Source: Rhizophagus irregularis
Lineage: Eukaryota > Glomeromycota > Glomeromycetes > Glomerales > Glomeraceae
Direction: 5' to 3'
DNA: 64,000 nucleotides
NCBI RefSeq assembly: GCF_026210795.1
Contig: NC_089458.1
Location: 1,752,001 to 1,816,000, forward strand
In this document: piece by piece, positions 1-11,935 of the stretch
Layout: each line of letters begins with the position of its first letter
Numbering within the stretch: position 1 is the stretch's first letter
The notes under the pieces: generated by a model
The model's input: the letters and a program-made list of their open reading frames with translations, nothing else
Databases searched by the model: none
What the model was told of the DNA's origin: nothing
Position numbers and translations under genes: made by a program

Positions 1-41
1 AATATATATATAAATAAAATAAGATCCGATGGAATACTTAC

Positions 42-190
42 TCTAATGTGTTAGCAGTTGATGTATTATATGAAGAAGAACTACTAGAGCTGCGTCCGTA
101 ACCAGTCGAACCGGAATTAGGGATTTGGATTGGTGACGATAAGGAAGAAGAGTTAATCAAGTTGGTAGAGCACTCGGTAGCGTGAGGCAT
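42..190 (-). CDS. first coding exon of a gene running off the left edge (partial)
   Basis: The ATG lies at 190-188 and opens a 49-codon frame beginning MPHATECSTNLINSSS and continuing with Ser/Gly/Asn-rich sequence that includes a run of seven serines. The frame meets a consensus splice donor, GA|GTAAGT, at 42/41, just before an in-frame TAA at 40-38, so splicing is the better reading than a 50-residue protein. Base composition is far richer in G+C and codon choice more varied than in the flanking spacer, as expected for a host gene. The low-complexity serine-rich N-terminus gives no function and I do not recognise the protein. The remainder would lie left of position 1. Confidence 0.55.
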
Positions 191-1175
191 ATTGAACGAA
201 AAGTAAAGAATATATTATCCGATCGATAATACAAAAGATCTAATAAAAAGGTAAAATAGTCCTCCTGACAAGGGATATAATAATTTTGTTTTTTTTTTTA
301 TTCGACGGTTTTCTAAACTTTAAAAAAGTTTAGAAGTCTCTGCGAAAATAATAGCAGTTTCTGTGTCTTCTAAGAAATTTAGCGACGAAACTTTTATGGA
401 AAATGAACTGATATCGTACAACGAAGCCCTTTTTATAAATCAACGATGAAGGGCTAATTGATAATTTTGAAATTTTAGAATGAGTAAATCGGTAATGCTA
501 GTAAGAATAAATGAACGGATTGGATTTGTAAATCAGATGATTTAAGATTTTAAGATCGTGAGAAATTGGTCGTGAAGTTAGCAATTAAAAAAAAAAATGA
601 ATTTTTTTTGGAGTTTATAACATATATATATGATATATATATATATATATTATTATTTATTTATATATTTATATATATTTATATTTATTATTTATTTATT
701 TTCTTTTTTTTTTTGTTTTAAAAAAAAAAAACAAATAATTTTTTTTTTTTTAATTAAAAAAAAATACGAACCAAAAATTTTTACGGGTAAGGAAATATAG
801 ATAATGTCGTAAGGAAAAGGGGAGTAAGGAAAGGTTAAAGATCTAAAATTTATAGCTGATGACAGCAAATATAATAAAATCGTTACGAAGAAAGTCGTTA
901 AAACTCGTTAATAAGGGAGCAAAGAGAAGATGGTTGATAAATTTCCAAGTGCCATATAAATATATATGATTGAAAAAAAAAAATAAAAATTTTCTGATAT
1001 GAATAAAAAAAGGGAATGGACTGTAATTATACTATTATTAATACAGTAATATATTATAATACTATAATAGAGAAATTGGCTGAAAAGGAGAACGCATAAA
1101 CGTTTTTAAGCAACACAGGCACAGGGCAAAAGAGAAAAAAATTTTGACATTATTGCTTTATTGTATATTTGGCAT

Positions 1176-1215
<40 letters not shown>

Positions 1216-3090
1216 TTTTATATTTTTTTATTTATACTGGTTTATTTCAAATTGAGTTACAATTTACAAAAAAACCAAATAAATGATATGAATTAAAGAA
1301 TAGACTAGCCAAATATTTGATAAAATGCACAATGTAAATTATGACCAAATTTTTCGAATTAACTTCATGAAAATGGCTTATAATATATATATGCAACTAT
1401 TATTTATAATAATAGGCTGGTTTATTTAATAACAAAAAAAAAAAAATTACAGCAACGGTATAAAATATCGGTATGATCCCATAATTAGTATAAATACTAC
1501 GTCATCATAACTATTTGTAACGTGGGCATGAATTAAAATCTAAGAATTTTATACTAAATGATTAAAATGTTTTACAGGATACAACGTGGCATCCCCAGGA
1601 ATTTTAAGGAAAATACAAAAAAAAATGAAATGAAAGTTATTTAATATATATACAGTGTATATATTATTACTAATAATAATAATAATAAACAAATGATTGA
1701 TATAATAATAATAAACATAAATAAATTTGGTAAATAAATAATAAAATTTTTTTTTTCATTTTAACCGTTAATGGTAATAAATTTATTAAATCTCTAGGTT
1801 ATTAAATTTTGACAGTATGATGATATTCCTTTTAATTATATTTCACCTAACAAGTAATCTTGCATTTAATAGATTAAAATATGATAATTAAAAAGACTGA
1901 AAAAATGGCGTAATTTTGATCACGTTTTTTTATAATTATTGGTTGATAATACTGGAACAAAAAGATCAGATAGTATTGTCCTATTTAATGCGAATAAATG
2001 TAATTTTGAATGGTTGAAAGATGCAAAACAATACTGCATGATTTTGATGACGCACCTTTATACTTGATTAATTTAATTTTTATGGATGAAATAAAGTGAA
2101 ATTATAAAAAGCCTATGTTATTAAATGATGAATCGACAATATAGTAAATAACACATTGTTAATTCAAATTATCAAGCGCCGTTAGCATCTGATATTAATG
2201 TATAAAAATAGTAAATTGGCATTTTAATACCAATTGGACCATTTGATATGCCGACACAGACCAAAGAAATACCGATTTGCAATTTCCAAATTGTACACAA
2301 TGTCAAAATCATTTGACAGTTAATGTAACACTACTGAAATAAAAAGAAAAGAAAAGAAAAGAGGAAAAAAAAAAAAAAAAAAGAATCCGCAATTTTATTA
2401 AATAAATTTATGAAATGCAAATATTTCTGCATATAGATAACGAAATAAATGAAATAAATGCAAGATGGATTAAAATCAACAATGTATGATAATAAAATTC
2501 ATTGTTATCAAATGACATTTACTTAGTTGGAATTGCTGTGTTTCCTTTGTTTTTCCCCACTCTAGTAAGCATTATTCATGGGCTGTGACTTAGAAGAAAG
2601 ACATTTCTGCAACGGCAACAAAATGTACGACCATAAATACAACAAACATGTGCATCGCCGTAATTCCGTATGAATCCCGCCGCATTACTTAGAATAATTT
2701 CTAGCTGCACGATGGAATCTCAATCCACGGGTTTATACAGTGCTGAGATGTTATTAATGTATCCATTATTCAACAACTATTCATCTGCATCTCTCATTAT
2801 AAATATAATTTTAACTTGCTTTTAACAACACTTGTTCGCTTCTTATTCCCCCAAGTTCTCCCCCGCACAAATTGTTCAAAACGTTTGGGGATTTCCTATT
2901 ATGTTTAGCTTTGATGCTTAATGTTGTCAACAAATCTGTCAGAAGCATAAGCATGTACTACCTTTTCTTTTTTTGTACTCCCCTCTTTTTTTTAGGGTGC
3001 TTTTTTATCTCCTCCCTCCCCAATTTTTTTTTTTACTGCGCTACAATTTTTTAAATTATTTAATAAAAAATTTTTTTTTTTAACAATGAC
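191..3090. other. A+T-rich spacer upstream of the edge gene; no gene seen
   Basis: This stretch would contain the promoter and 5' leader of the minus-strand edge gene. It holds homopolymer runs, AT-dinucleotide runs near 625-660, an AAT microsatellite near 1179-1215 and an AG/A-rich run near 2340-2385. Short open frames (for example 2872-3054) have no family resemblance and are composed of the local low-complexity sequence. The less A+T-rich part at about 2520-2870 has no long frame on either strand. Confidence 0.5.
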
Positions 3091-3092
3091 AT

Positions 3093-3127
<35 letters not shown>
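3091..3127. repeat. ATTT tetranucleotide microsatellite
   Basis: About nine uninterrupted ATTT units. No adjacent coding sequence was recognised, and it is not clearly the tail of a retroelement because no target duplication could be found around it. Confidence 0.8.
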
Positions 3128-3129
<2 letters not shown>

Positions 3130-4395
3130 AACCAGTAATGAAAAAAAGTAAGAGAAAAAAAAGCAACATTTAATTTTCGTGTTAAAAATTTCCCCACTTT
3201 TGAACCATATTCTTTTCGGTCCACGTGGACAAATATCAAATATTGATATAAACAAACATGCTTATATGTTAATTTATAATGTATGATAACGCAATATTAT
3301 CATTTATTATCATTTTGTAACATACCGCAGCCCATAGGCCATAGCCACAATCAATAGTAGAATACTCGATCAGTGTATTAATTCCCAACATTTTAAATGC
3401 CCTGAAAATCTTGATTTGTAGATCTATTAATTTCTTTTGCTTTTTTTTCGCGCCAATCATTTGCTTATTTTTTCTCTCTCTATCTTTTTATTAATTTTCT
3501 CCACTCTTACAAAGCTTTACTCATACGCAAATGGAAAACCATGAGATTTCTTCCCCGCAATTCAATAAAGTATTACAACATTTGTTGTATATTACCAATC
3601 AAAAGGTTTTTTATCTGATGGTTGATCAATGATTATCTATTATCTTTCGGAGCTTTTTTTTCTAATTATTTTATCAGACTTACCTGATTTGGTTATTTAA
3701 TCCCCCGTTAATTTATTTTAAGTATTTTGATGTGATTTAACGATTTATCTTTTGAAGTACAAAAAATCTTGAATCAATTTCATCTGTATTCACAAATTCA
3801 CATTAACTTTAAATGCGTGTTATTAATATTTTTAAAATATAAGAATTAATTATATTTCCAAGATTAATACAGAATTAAAATATCATTATTAAAATTTATA
3901 AAATTTCTGAACAAACCATTTAATTTAATATTTTCATTTAAGTTTAAAGAATAATATAAAATTATAAGTAAAAAGAGAAATCTATTAACAAAAAAATGGA
4001 TTAAAGTACTATAGTTAAGTAAAGGTTATTTGATTTATTTAATAGTTTTCTCTTTTTATTATTATAGAAAGTTTAATTTATAAGTAAAACAAAAGTTTAA
4101 TGATCAAAAAGTATTAAAATAATGATATTTTTATTAAATATAGGATTATATTAAATATTATATAATATAAAAATTACTCCTTCATCTGTAGGTTTTTATA
4201 GGTATATTTGCCTACAATTTTCAAAAATTTAATGTAATACAAATCATAACAAATTATAATAAATAATTGAAACTTTTTATAAGTCAATCAGTATTAGTAT
4301 ATAATATTATATGATCTTGAGTTACTTGAATGATTTATAATTTATAATTTTATTATATAATTTAATCAATTAAAAAAGAATAATATATAATAAGT
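3128..4395. other. A+T-rich spacer; no gene seen
   Basis: No coding signature, RNA gene or clear transposon end was found. The 63-residue frame at 3269-3460 (minus) has no recognisable motif and is likely chance. Confidence 0.4.
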
Positions 4396-4535
4396 AATGA
4401 TAATAAAATAATAAAGTAATGATAATAAAATAATAAAGTAATAATAATAAAATAATAAAGTAATAATAATAAAATAATAAAGTAATAATAATAAAATAAT
4501 AAAGTAATAATAATAAAATAATAAAGTAATAATAA
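4396..4535. repeat. 22-bp minisatellite of TAATAATAA/AATAAAG type
   Basis: About six tandem copies of a 22-bp unit built from TAA triplets followed by AATAATAAAG, with one substitution (GATAAT for AATAAT) in the first two units. The 60-residue frame seen across it on the minus strand is only a translation of the repeat. Confidence 0.8.
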
Positions 4536-4756
4536 TAGTTTTTAGCATTCTGGACTCTGAAGCAATGTAAAGAATGTGAGAGATTTCAAACTATTATTAT
4601 AGATGTTCTTACATCACTTATATCAAGTATTTTATATTACATTTATCTTCTTTTAGATGTTTAGCTTTCAAATTAATTTAAAATCGAAGGCAAAGAAAAT
4701 TGATTACATATTACAAATCTTGAACTTGTTTGAATAAAGCAGAATTTAATTTTGAA

Positions 4757-5505
4757 GAATAAAAAATTTAAAGTATTTAATTGCCAATCTGCATGTGATC
4801 AATAGAATTTACTAGTAAAATGCGGTGTTATGTTAATTAATAAAAAAAATGCCGTTTGAAATCTCTGTTTCCCCAAAAAACAATAATATCAAATTACATA
4901 CATAACTCCCAAAAAACTTGTTGCAACTGGCGCTATTATATCAGAACTTCATTATTATGTCTATATTTATATGACTTGTTTATTATTTTTTAAGAAAAAA
5001 ATTCAAGATAACTATTCCTATTTTGAAATTACGCTAAAATTCATATATTTCATTATATTCATATTTTTTACAAACTGGACATATTTGTGAAAGTAAAAGA
5101 GATATAAAAGTGCATAGTGTTATTAAAAATGTAATAGTTGACAGAAATAATAATCAAAAAAAATTTTATAAGCGTCAAAGAAAAGTTAAAAAGTTAGAAA
5201 TCATTTATATCATAGAAGTAAAATAGTAGTAAATACTATGAAATCTCCATTTTCTACATATAAAACTTTATAAACTGCAAAGAAAAAAAACTTTTTATAA
5301 AAAATTTTTTTTTCTAAGATTTTAAATATATATTGCAAGTGTTAAATTACGCAATTGTATAACAATATGGTTGCATTTTATTTGATATAAAAACATGATT
5401 GACATGGCTTATATATAAATGTTACACCGCATTTTATTATATAAATTCTATCGATCACATGCGGATCAGCAATTAAATTTGATACTTTTTGCCTACCTTA
5501 AACTG
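4757..5505. mobile_element. fold-back (long inverted repeat) element, ~750 bp
   Basis: The sequence at about 4757-4850 returns inverted at about 5410-5505. Shared blocks include GCATGTGATC, ATAGAATTTA and AAAATGCGGTGT, in the same order on both arms, with small indels. The middle (about 4850-5400) has no reading frame. This is the structure of a non-autonomous fold-back or MITE-like element. I see no convincing target duplication, so the class and exact ends are uncertain. Confidence 0.55.
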
Positions 5506-6834
5506 GTTTAGAAATAGATTACCAAAAAAGAATTCTAACTAGAAGCAGAATCTTTACATAAAATTTGAATAAAAAAAGTAGGATAATTTTTTTAAGAGTA
5601 AATTTATTCGTCGCAGGGGGGGCGATAATTCTTATACGTCACATTTATATAAATCATGTGATCTCACATGACGTTAAACTTTGAACTTTAATTTTTTATT
5701 TAAGAATTGCGAAAAAAATACTTTGAAAAATAATCAATAATACAATAATAAAAATACACCCATTTTTGAAATTCCATCTAGCTATTACTAGTTTTCTTTT
5801 ATTAAAACCTTTATTGATATTACTTTCGCATAATGTCTAATTTCGATATAAGCGACATTTACGTTCACCTGTTACTTCAACCTCGTTACCATTATTAACC
5901 TTAAGAATTTTCCTACTATTTACTTTACTGTTTTCTTCATTAGAAGCTTTCAAACGTTTAGAAAGAGGTTTACCTTTACCCTTATGAATTATTGGATCCT
6001 TAATACTTTCAACATTATATATACGACCATCTCTTAATCTCATATTATTTGAAGTTTGGCTTTCAATACTTGCTAAACGAGCTTCATTTTTACGTTTTTC
6101 TTCCTTTTTAGCAATGTAAGATAAAATAATATCATTTAAATTCTTTTGATCATTATCGTCTATTGAATAATTTAAAGCCTTCTTAAAATTACCCATAAGT
6201 TTATCATATTCCATTTTTTTTGTACATGATGATGAAACTCTACTTCCTGAATATTGTTATAATGCTTAGGAAAGAAACTTTGCATACTTTGCATATTACT
6301 ATCTTCATATTTTTGAGATGATACTCCAATAAAAGGTTCTTTAGAAATAAAATCAAACTGATCTCAGAAATCAATCTTAAACCACCTCGAAGGCATCAAC
6401 ATAACATGAAACAATACACTCAAATCTTCTACCATCAACTTAAAATAATGTTGACAAACTATGCCACGTGAAACCAACAGTAAACATGTGCACAAAAATG
6501 TGCCATCTTTGAGTAAAATAACATGTTGATATGAATTAGAAGACATATAGGGTATAATACGCCAAATTTCTCTAATTGAATCTCTTGAAATAGTAGCTAG
6601 TAAAGCCTTTAAATATGTCTAGCGAAAATCATAGCAATCCTCAATAGTTTCAATCACTTTATCATCTGGAATATTAGTATCCTAAATTATTTACAATATG
6701 TAAAACTAAAGTTTTTAAAATAATACACCATTACCTCTTGAGTGTTCAATTCACTATGATTGTCATCTTCATTATACATTTTCTGCTCCTTTAAAAGACA
6801 AAAACAGCATATTAGTACTTCTTACTTTTAATAG

Positions 6835-7150
6835 CCAATACACTCAATCCTAACTCTAACTCTATAGCTAACGCACCCTAACCCTAACCCTAAGATATCT
6901 ATAGCCAATGCATCCTAATCCTAACTCTAAGATATCTATAGCCAATGCACCTAACCCTAACCCTAAGATATTCTATAGCCAACACACTTAACTCTAACCC
7001 TAAGATATTCTATAGCAAACGCACCTAACCCTAACCTTAAGATATCTATATAGCCAACGCACCTAACCCTAACTTAACTCTAAGATATTCTATAGCCAAC
7101 GCACCTAACCCTAACCCTAAGATATTTTATAACCAATACATTCTAATCTA
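6835..7150. repeat. interstitial telomere-like minisatellite (CCTAACCCTAA within ~37-bp units)
   Basis: Eight or nine tandem units of about 37 bp, each of the form GATATTCTATAGCCAACGCA followed by CCTAACCCTAACCCTAA. The second half is the C-rich strand of a TTAGGG telomere repeat. It lies between the SWIM-finger exon and the core exon of the MULE, probably in an intron or insertion. Units vary by single substitutions and by loss of one CCCTAA block, so it is an old amplified array rather than a fresh telomere cap. Confidence 0.9.
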
Positions 7151-7514
7151 ATGTAATGCAAAAAAAATTAGAAAATTTTTTCATATCATTTGATCTTCTT
7201 CAAATTCAAAAGCATTTTCAATAGATATTTTTTCACATCGGTAAAGAACTGACTCACACATTTGATTATGAAGTTCATCAATAATTCGGGATGAAAAATA
7301 TTTTTAAATTTCCTTTTCAATATTGTTAAAAAACCATTTTACAACAAAAGGTTGATGATATGTTAATGACTTATGTTTCCATATTATAAAACTTGTATTC
7401 AAGGCTTCTTTCTGCATCTGAGCACTTAAAACTTCAACTACATCAGTCATACTTGAATTAGCAGCAACTGCTTTATGAATAACTGAATTGATTGATTCAA
7501 CTCATTGAGTTGAC

Positions 7515-7954
7515 AGGACCTTGGATAATTATAGTTGAGGTCACATCCGACTATGTTTTAAACTTTATACATTATTTATCTTATAATTTTATTAAGTTAA
7601 TATTATAAGATAATACAGAAAAAAATGGTTCTTTTAAAGAAAAGAATCTTTTGATACCAAAATTATGCAAATTTACTGATTAAAATTAGAGATAAAGTTG
7701 TGTAACAAAGCAAAATTTGGCAAAAAAATATACACTTTTTCACAATCGGTATACATAGAAATATTCAAAAAAATAAAAAACTACATTATTAAATATTACT
7801 TTTAAAATTACAAAGTTATAAATAGTAGGAAGGCAACTATTTTATTAAAATTTTACATTTATATCTTTTAAAATAAATTCAAAATGGCAATAATAAATTT
7901 TTAAAAATTCTTAACATAGGGGATATGACCTTAATTATAATTGTTCGGGGTTCT
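7515..7954. mobile_element. 440-bp MITE inserted in the MULE gene, 8-bp TSD GAGTTGAC
   Basis: The insert is flanked by exact copies of GAGTTGAC (7507-7514 and 7955-7962). Removing it and one copy rejoins the MULE reading frame (GMQSTQ, stop, VESIN), which confirms both boundaries. Terminal inverted repeats are about 34 bp, starting AGGACCTTGGATAATTATAG on the left and AGAACCCCGAACAATTATAA on the right when reversed. All the differences between the two arms are transitions. The interior is noncoding. An 8-bp duplication fits a hAT-type mobiliser, but the termini do not identify the class. Confidence 0.9.
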
Positions 7955-8381
7955 GAGTTGACTGCATACCAGCAGTAAATATTTTATTTATAAATGCACA
8001 AGCCCAAGATTCATGTGTTGAATAAATAGGGTTTCGTAAATAATCAGAAGCATCAGGATATTTTTCAAATAAAGAATTAAAGCGTTATTCAAAAACATTA
8101 ACTGATAAAGAATTTTGAGCTTTCCAAAAATCATGAATAAATTTTTTATAATTTTCACGTCCAAGTTTTGATTTAAGATGTTTTGGTAAATTTTGAGATA
8201 AGTGCCAGATATAATGAATATGATATGTTGATTTATATACACTTTGGCATGTTGCGTCTACTGCAGGATCCATATCAGTGATAATTACACGTGGTTCAAT
8301 ACCAGTTGCATCCAATATTTGCTGAAATACCCATTCATAACTCTTTTGAGTTTCATCATTCAAAAATGCTTAAGCTCCCAA

Positions 8382-8624
8382 TAAGGTTGCTGGAGAAACT
8401 AGGAGTTTTGGCAAGTTGGCGAAATGCCGAAATAGTAACACTTTGCCGAAACTATATGAAAGTCTTATTAAAAAGTTAGCAAAACTCTGGAGAAAAGCGA
8501 AACCTGACGAAACTTATTATAAATGCCGAAACTGCCAAAACCTTGCCGAAACTATAATAAAACTATAGTAAAATTTTGGAGAAACTAATCGTAAAATTTT
8601 GGAGAGGTTTAGGCAGGCAACCTT
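8382..8624. mobile_element. 243-bp MITE inserted in the MULE gene, 9-bp TSD AGCTCCCAA
   Basis: Direct copies of AGCTCCCAA occupy 8373-8381 and 8625-8633. Removing the insert restores the MULE frame (KSYLGA, stop, AFLNDE-type continuation). The ends are an inverted AAGGTTGC. The interior is unusual: it repeats variants of GCCGAAACT and GGAGAAACT in direct orientation. A 9-bp duplication suggests mobilisation by a MULE, which would make this one MULE family inserted in another. Confidence 0.85.
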
Positions 8625-9718
8625 AGCTCCCAAATATGACTTTCCTTCATTATCAACAATAATAAACAATGAAAGTGGATAGTTGTATTTATTAGTTCGT
8701 GATGTATTATCATACAAAATAACGTCAGAATAATGAGACCACATTAAAATTTGATTTCCAGTCATCCAAAATATACCACATAAACAATTGCTATCAACAT
8801 TAATTAAAGGTTGAATGAACATTGTAGGGTCTTCTTTTTGCTAGTTAAGAAGAAATTTTAGCAATTGAGAGGCATCTGTCCCATTAATTCATTTTTCACA
8901 TTTGATTTTCTGAATGGCGTTAAATAAATCTTGTAAAATAATGGTTGAAGCAAATTCCTTATAGTATAAGCATCGTGTAGTAAATTACTAAATGCGTTTA
9001 AGTAGCGTTACGAATCAGAAATGTCGAAAAGCAGTAGCAAATTTTTTGTTATCAGCATTAATTGGGAAGATAAGCAAACGTTATATGTACATAATTAGTA
9101 GACTCAGGATTGCTCAAATTTACATGCCACTTACAATCGGTCTTCTTTGATCCTTTATTACGTTAATGAGCAATAGATTTTGTTTTATTAGGTTTATACT
9201 TTCCAGAATTTTCACAGGTTAAGGTTCTTTTTTTAACTGGATGTTCACATGAATTTGATGATAAATTTTTGTGATATTCAACATGATACTTCTTAATGTC
9301 AAAATCTTTTTGCCTTCCATACTCTTTTAAATAATATTCAGCAACTTTTCAAGAACTAAAATGAGTACCAACGGAAAGATCAATAGATGATGTGATCAAA
9401 GGATATTCTGTAGCCTTCAAACCCTCTGATTCAGAACCAAGAATAGGGCCCATAGGAACAATAGCAACAATTTCTTCTTCTTCGTCACCTACAATATCTA
9501 TACAATATCATCTAATATATTAGTGTAAGTTTTAAATAACAAAATGTGAAATTTTATTATACTAACTCAAGTTACCCTCATCGAATATTTCATCCTCAGC
9601 TAGTACAAAATTTTAACACATAATAATGAAACTAAAACATTTAGCAAAAATAAATAACCACACTTTAAACTATTGTAATAGAATTTTTACCATAAGAGAA
9701 ATTATAATTATTTTCCAT

Positions 9719-10807
9719 ACTTAACGATAAAGTTAAAAATAGTATCGTGAAACAAGTTAAACGTAGAAGGAAAGAGAAATGGTTAAAAAGGATATGAAAT
9801 GTGAAAAGATTTATTTGAAAAAGGCTATACAAAAGCTTATCACGTTACAATCACATCATAGGCGCAGTTACATATGACCATGCGATAATATCGCATATGC
9901 TACAAATAAATTATCTCTTTTTTTTAAAAAAAAGACTTTATTTAAATACTACTAAGATTACTTGCAAATTGGTAGGAGACTTGCAAAATTAGAGAGCTAT
10001 AGGCAGAATGAATGGAAAACTATAATAGTTACTTAGAATCTGAATATTACTAAAAAAATTTGAATCTGAATTTGTATAAATCTTATAATTAATTTTTGAT
10101 CTAGTAATTGTATTTTAATGATCTTTAGTTTATTAAATTCATCTTAACAAGATGAACATTTTGAAATATTATTTATCTTTTTAGGTGCAATATTAACTGA
10201 GATATCACATTTTGAAATTTTAGTTATACAGAATCTGTTGTTTTAGTAATATTCAGAATCTTACTGAAATATATAAAAATTAAAAATAACATTTCAAATC
10301 TTTTATAAATAAATTTTTAAGGTTTTATAATATGTACATGTTAAAATTGACAATGGGGAAGTTGTTTCATATACGACTGGATTGTCATTAGTTTATTATT
10401 TTTGTTATCATATTCAGATCAGCTGATTTCTTTCCATATCTTCATAAAGTGTACTCATTGATAATTTTTCCATATTATATGAAAAAAAGAAGAAAACTCT
10501 TTTCTGAAAAATTTTTTTACAAAATTTCTTATAGAGAAGACAAAGCAGTCTATTTAGCTAAATATATTTTTGAGTATTCCACTTAATGTTACTATTTAAA
10601 ATTCATTTAATGATAATTTTAATGAAAAAATTAGTAAATCCAAAATTTTCCTAAATTATAATTAGTTTTGGAAAAACATAAAAACAGTTTTATTTTATTA
10701 TAAAAAATAGTTTCAGATTGAATTTTGACTAAACTAAAATTTTGAGAATCAATGTTTATTAATACAGTATCATTTTAAAGCTATATATACAACTCATGAT
10801 ATTATCG
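9719..10807. other. A+T-rich spacer upstream of the MULE gene; no gene seen
   Basis: No reading frame with a recognisable motif on either strand. It may include the MULE promoter and left end. A short palindromic patch GCGATAATATCGC lies near 9887-9899. I could not pair it with a matching end near 5.6 kb. Confidence 0.4.
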
Positions 10808-11534
10808 CAGAACCCCACCTAGAGGTGCACTCCAGATGAATCTAGTCAATTTGTCATCCAGATGATCATGTAATCTGGATTAAAAAAATCAGATCATTGG
10901 ATTATCTGTGGATTGACCGGATTGATTATAATTCTGACCAGAATTAAGTAATCAGCATGGAATTATCTTTTTAGGGTATGAGTAACATTACGCAAGTCCA
11001 AAAAAGGCAATTTTATTTCCCAAATTTTGGGTTTCACAAGAATTCTAAAAAGGAAATTTTTCACCAATCATTTAATTTCAGCCGGAATTTATGATTAGAT
11101 ATTTAATTGTTATCATGTGATACACGGGTATGTTGATCATTTCCATTTATGGAGATATCCATTTCACAAAAAAACAGTTTTTCTAAATTTAGTTTCCAGA
11201 TGTATAACATAAAATTTCCTAAAAAGGAATTTTTTTGTCGATCCCAGTATACTGGAGAGAGGTATTGATCGATATCTGGTCATCTATCTGATCTATTCGA
11301 TGGATTTATCTGATCAATCTGAATCTGCCTATTTGACGAATTGATCCGATTGACCAGATTCAGACCTTACCTTAGGATTTGCTTAAATTCTATTGGTTAA
11401 TTAACTAAAAAGGAAAAAATCATAACAATGTAACATAAAATTTCCTTTTATAGTAGGATCTTTAAAAAGATTTATATGTAAACTTTACCTTAGGCCACAG
11501 GGTGACCTATCTTATTAATAGTAGGTGGGGTCCT
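10808..11534. mobile_element. TIR repeat family R1, copy 1, with an internal GATC-rich insertion
   Basis: The left end CAGAACCCCACCTA is inverted at the right end (TAGGTGGGGTCCT). The right ~170 bp (from about 11366) are nearly identical to the right part of the copy at 19568-19794, including AGGCCACAGGGTGACCTATC. In this copy the left interior is replaced by about 545 bp rich in GATC and CAGAT motifs (10820-11366), which itself has loosely inverted ends and may be a separate nested element. There is no coding sequence. Confidence 0.65.
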
Positions 11535-11639
11535 ATTATCATTAATTTTCTCAATAGTTATTTTTGTTACTCGGTGCTTTTGATCAGAATTTTTGAACTA
11601 TATATGTTATGAATTTGTTTAGATTCAAAAAGCTTCTGA

Positions 11640-11935
11640 TACTCCTGATTTAGATGATGATAATACTGATGATAATACTGATATTATGATAGATAACTCT
11701 GTGATAATGCCAATACCTAAAATAGGGATAAGCTAGAGTGGATGTGACCCTAATAGTACCACTAAAAAATTTTCAGATTTCTGGAATTCTCTAAGTGGCT
11801 CTGTGAGAAATCGTGGCTTAACTTACAGAGTTTTTTGTGAAAGTGGCAAGTGTTTGCATGAACCACTACATCATAAAGAATTATATGCTTGTGCTACTGG
11901 GCTAAAAAGATTTTTTACGTCAGCTTGAGAAATTT
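11640..11935 (+). pseudogene. short decayed coding fragment, family unknown
   Basis: One plus-strand frame shows protein-like sequence with an acidic Asp/Thr-rich start (DLDDDNTDDNTD), then KKFSDFWNSLSGSVRNRGLTY and CESGKCLHEPLHHKELYACA, broken by a TAG near 11732 and ending in a TGA near 11926. The Cys/His spacing hints at a zinc-binding region but is too short to name. It is not clearly linked to the neighbouring elements. Confidence 0.35.

Larger units (their letters stand above)
5837..9718 (-). pseudogene. MULE transposase, FAR1/SWIM type, decayed and interrupted
   Basis: The minus strand reads, in order: a short first exon from ATG 9718 ending in a GTAAAA donor; an acidic stretch; a FAR1-like zinc-binding region (about 9420-9100, with the block KKTDCKWHVNLSNPES); the MULE transposase core from 8822 (DVILYDNTSRTNKY, then VIITDMDPAVDA and HIHYIWHLSQNLPKHL); a downstream block RVESIN-like to 7140; a SWIM zinc finger at about 6430-6490 (CTC...CQH); and a basic tail ending at 5837. 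The transposase would cut and join element ends in the nucleus. Stops interrupt the frame in several places (for example TAA at about 8085 and TGA at about 7500), and inserts sit at 7515-7954 and 8382-8624. I did not find the element's own terminal repeats. It resembles multi-copy MULE proteins I recall from arbuscular mycorrhizal fungi. Confidence 0.85.

Noticed and set aside
3269-3460. 63-residue minus-strand frame
   Set aside because: No motif, no neighbouring coding signal, no splice context; likely chance.
4366-4548. 60-residue frame of Ile/Leu/Tyr/Phe
   Set aside because: It is only the translation of the TAA-rich minisatellite.
7988-8242. Alternative minus-strand frame in the MULE core
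   Set aside because: The conserved MULE sequence continues in the other frame through a single stop at about 8085.
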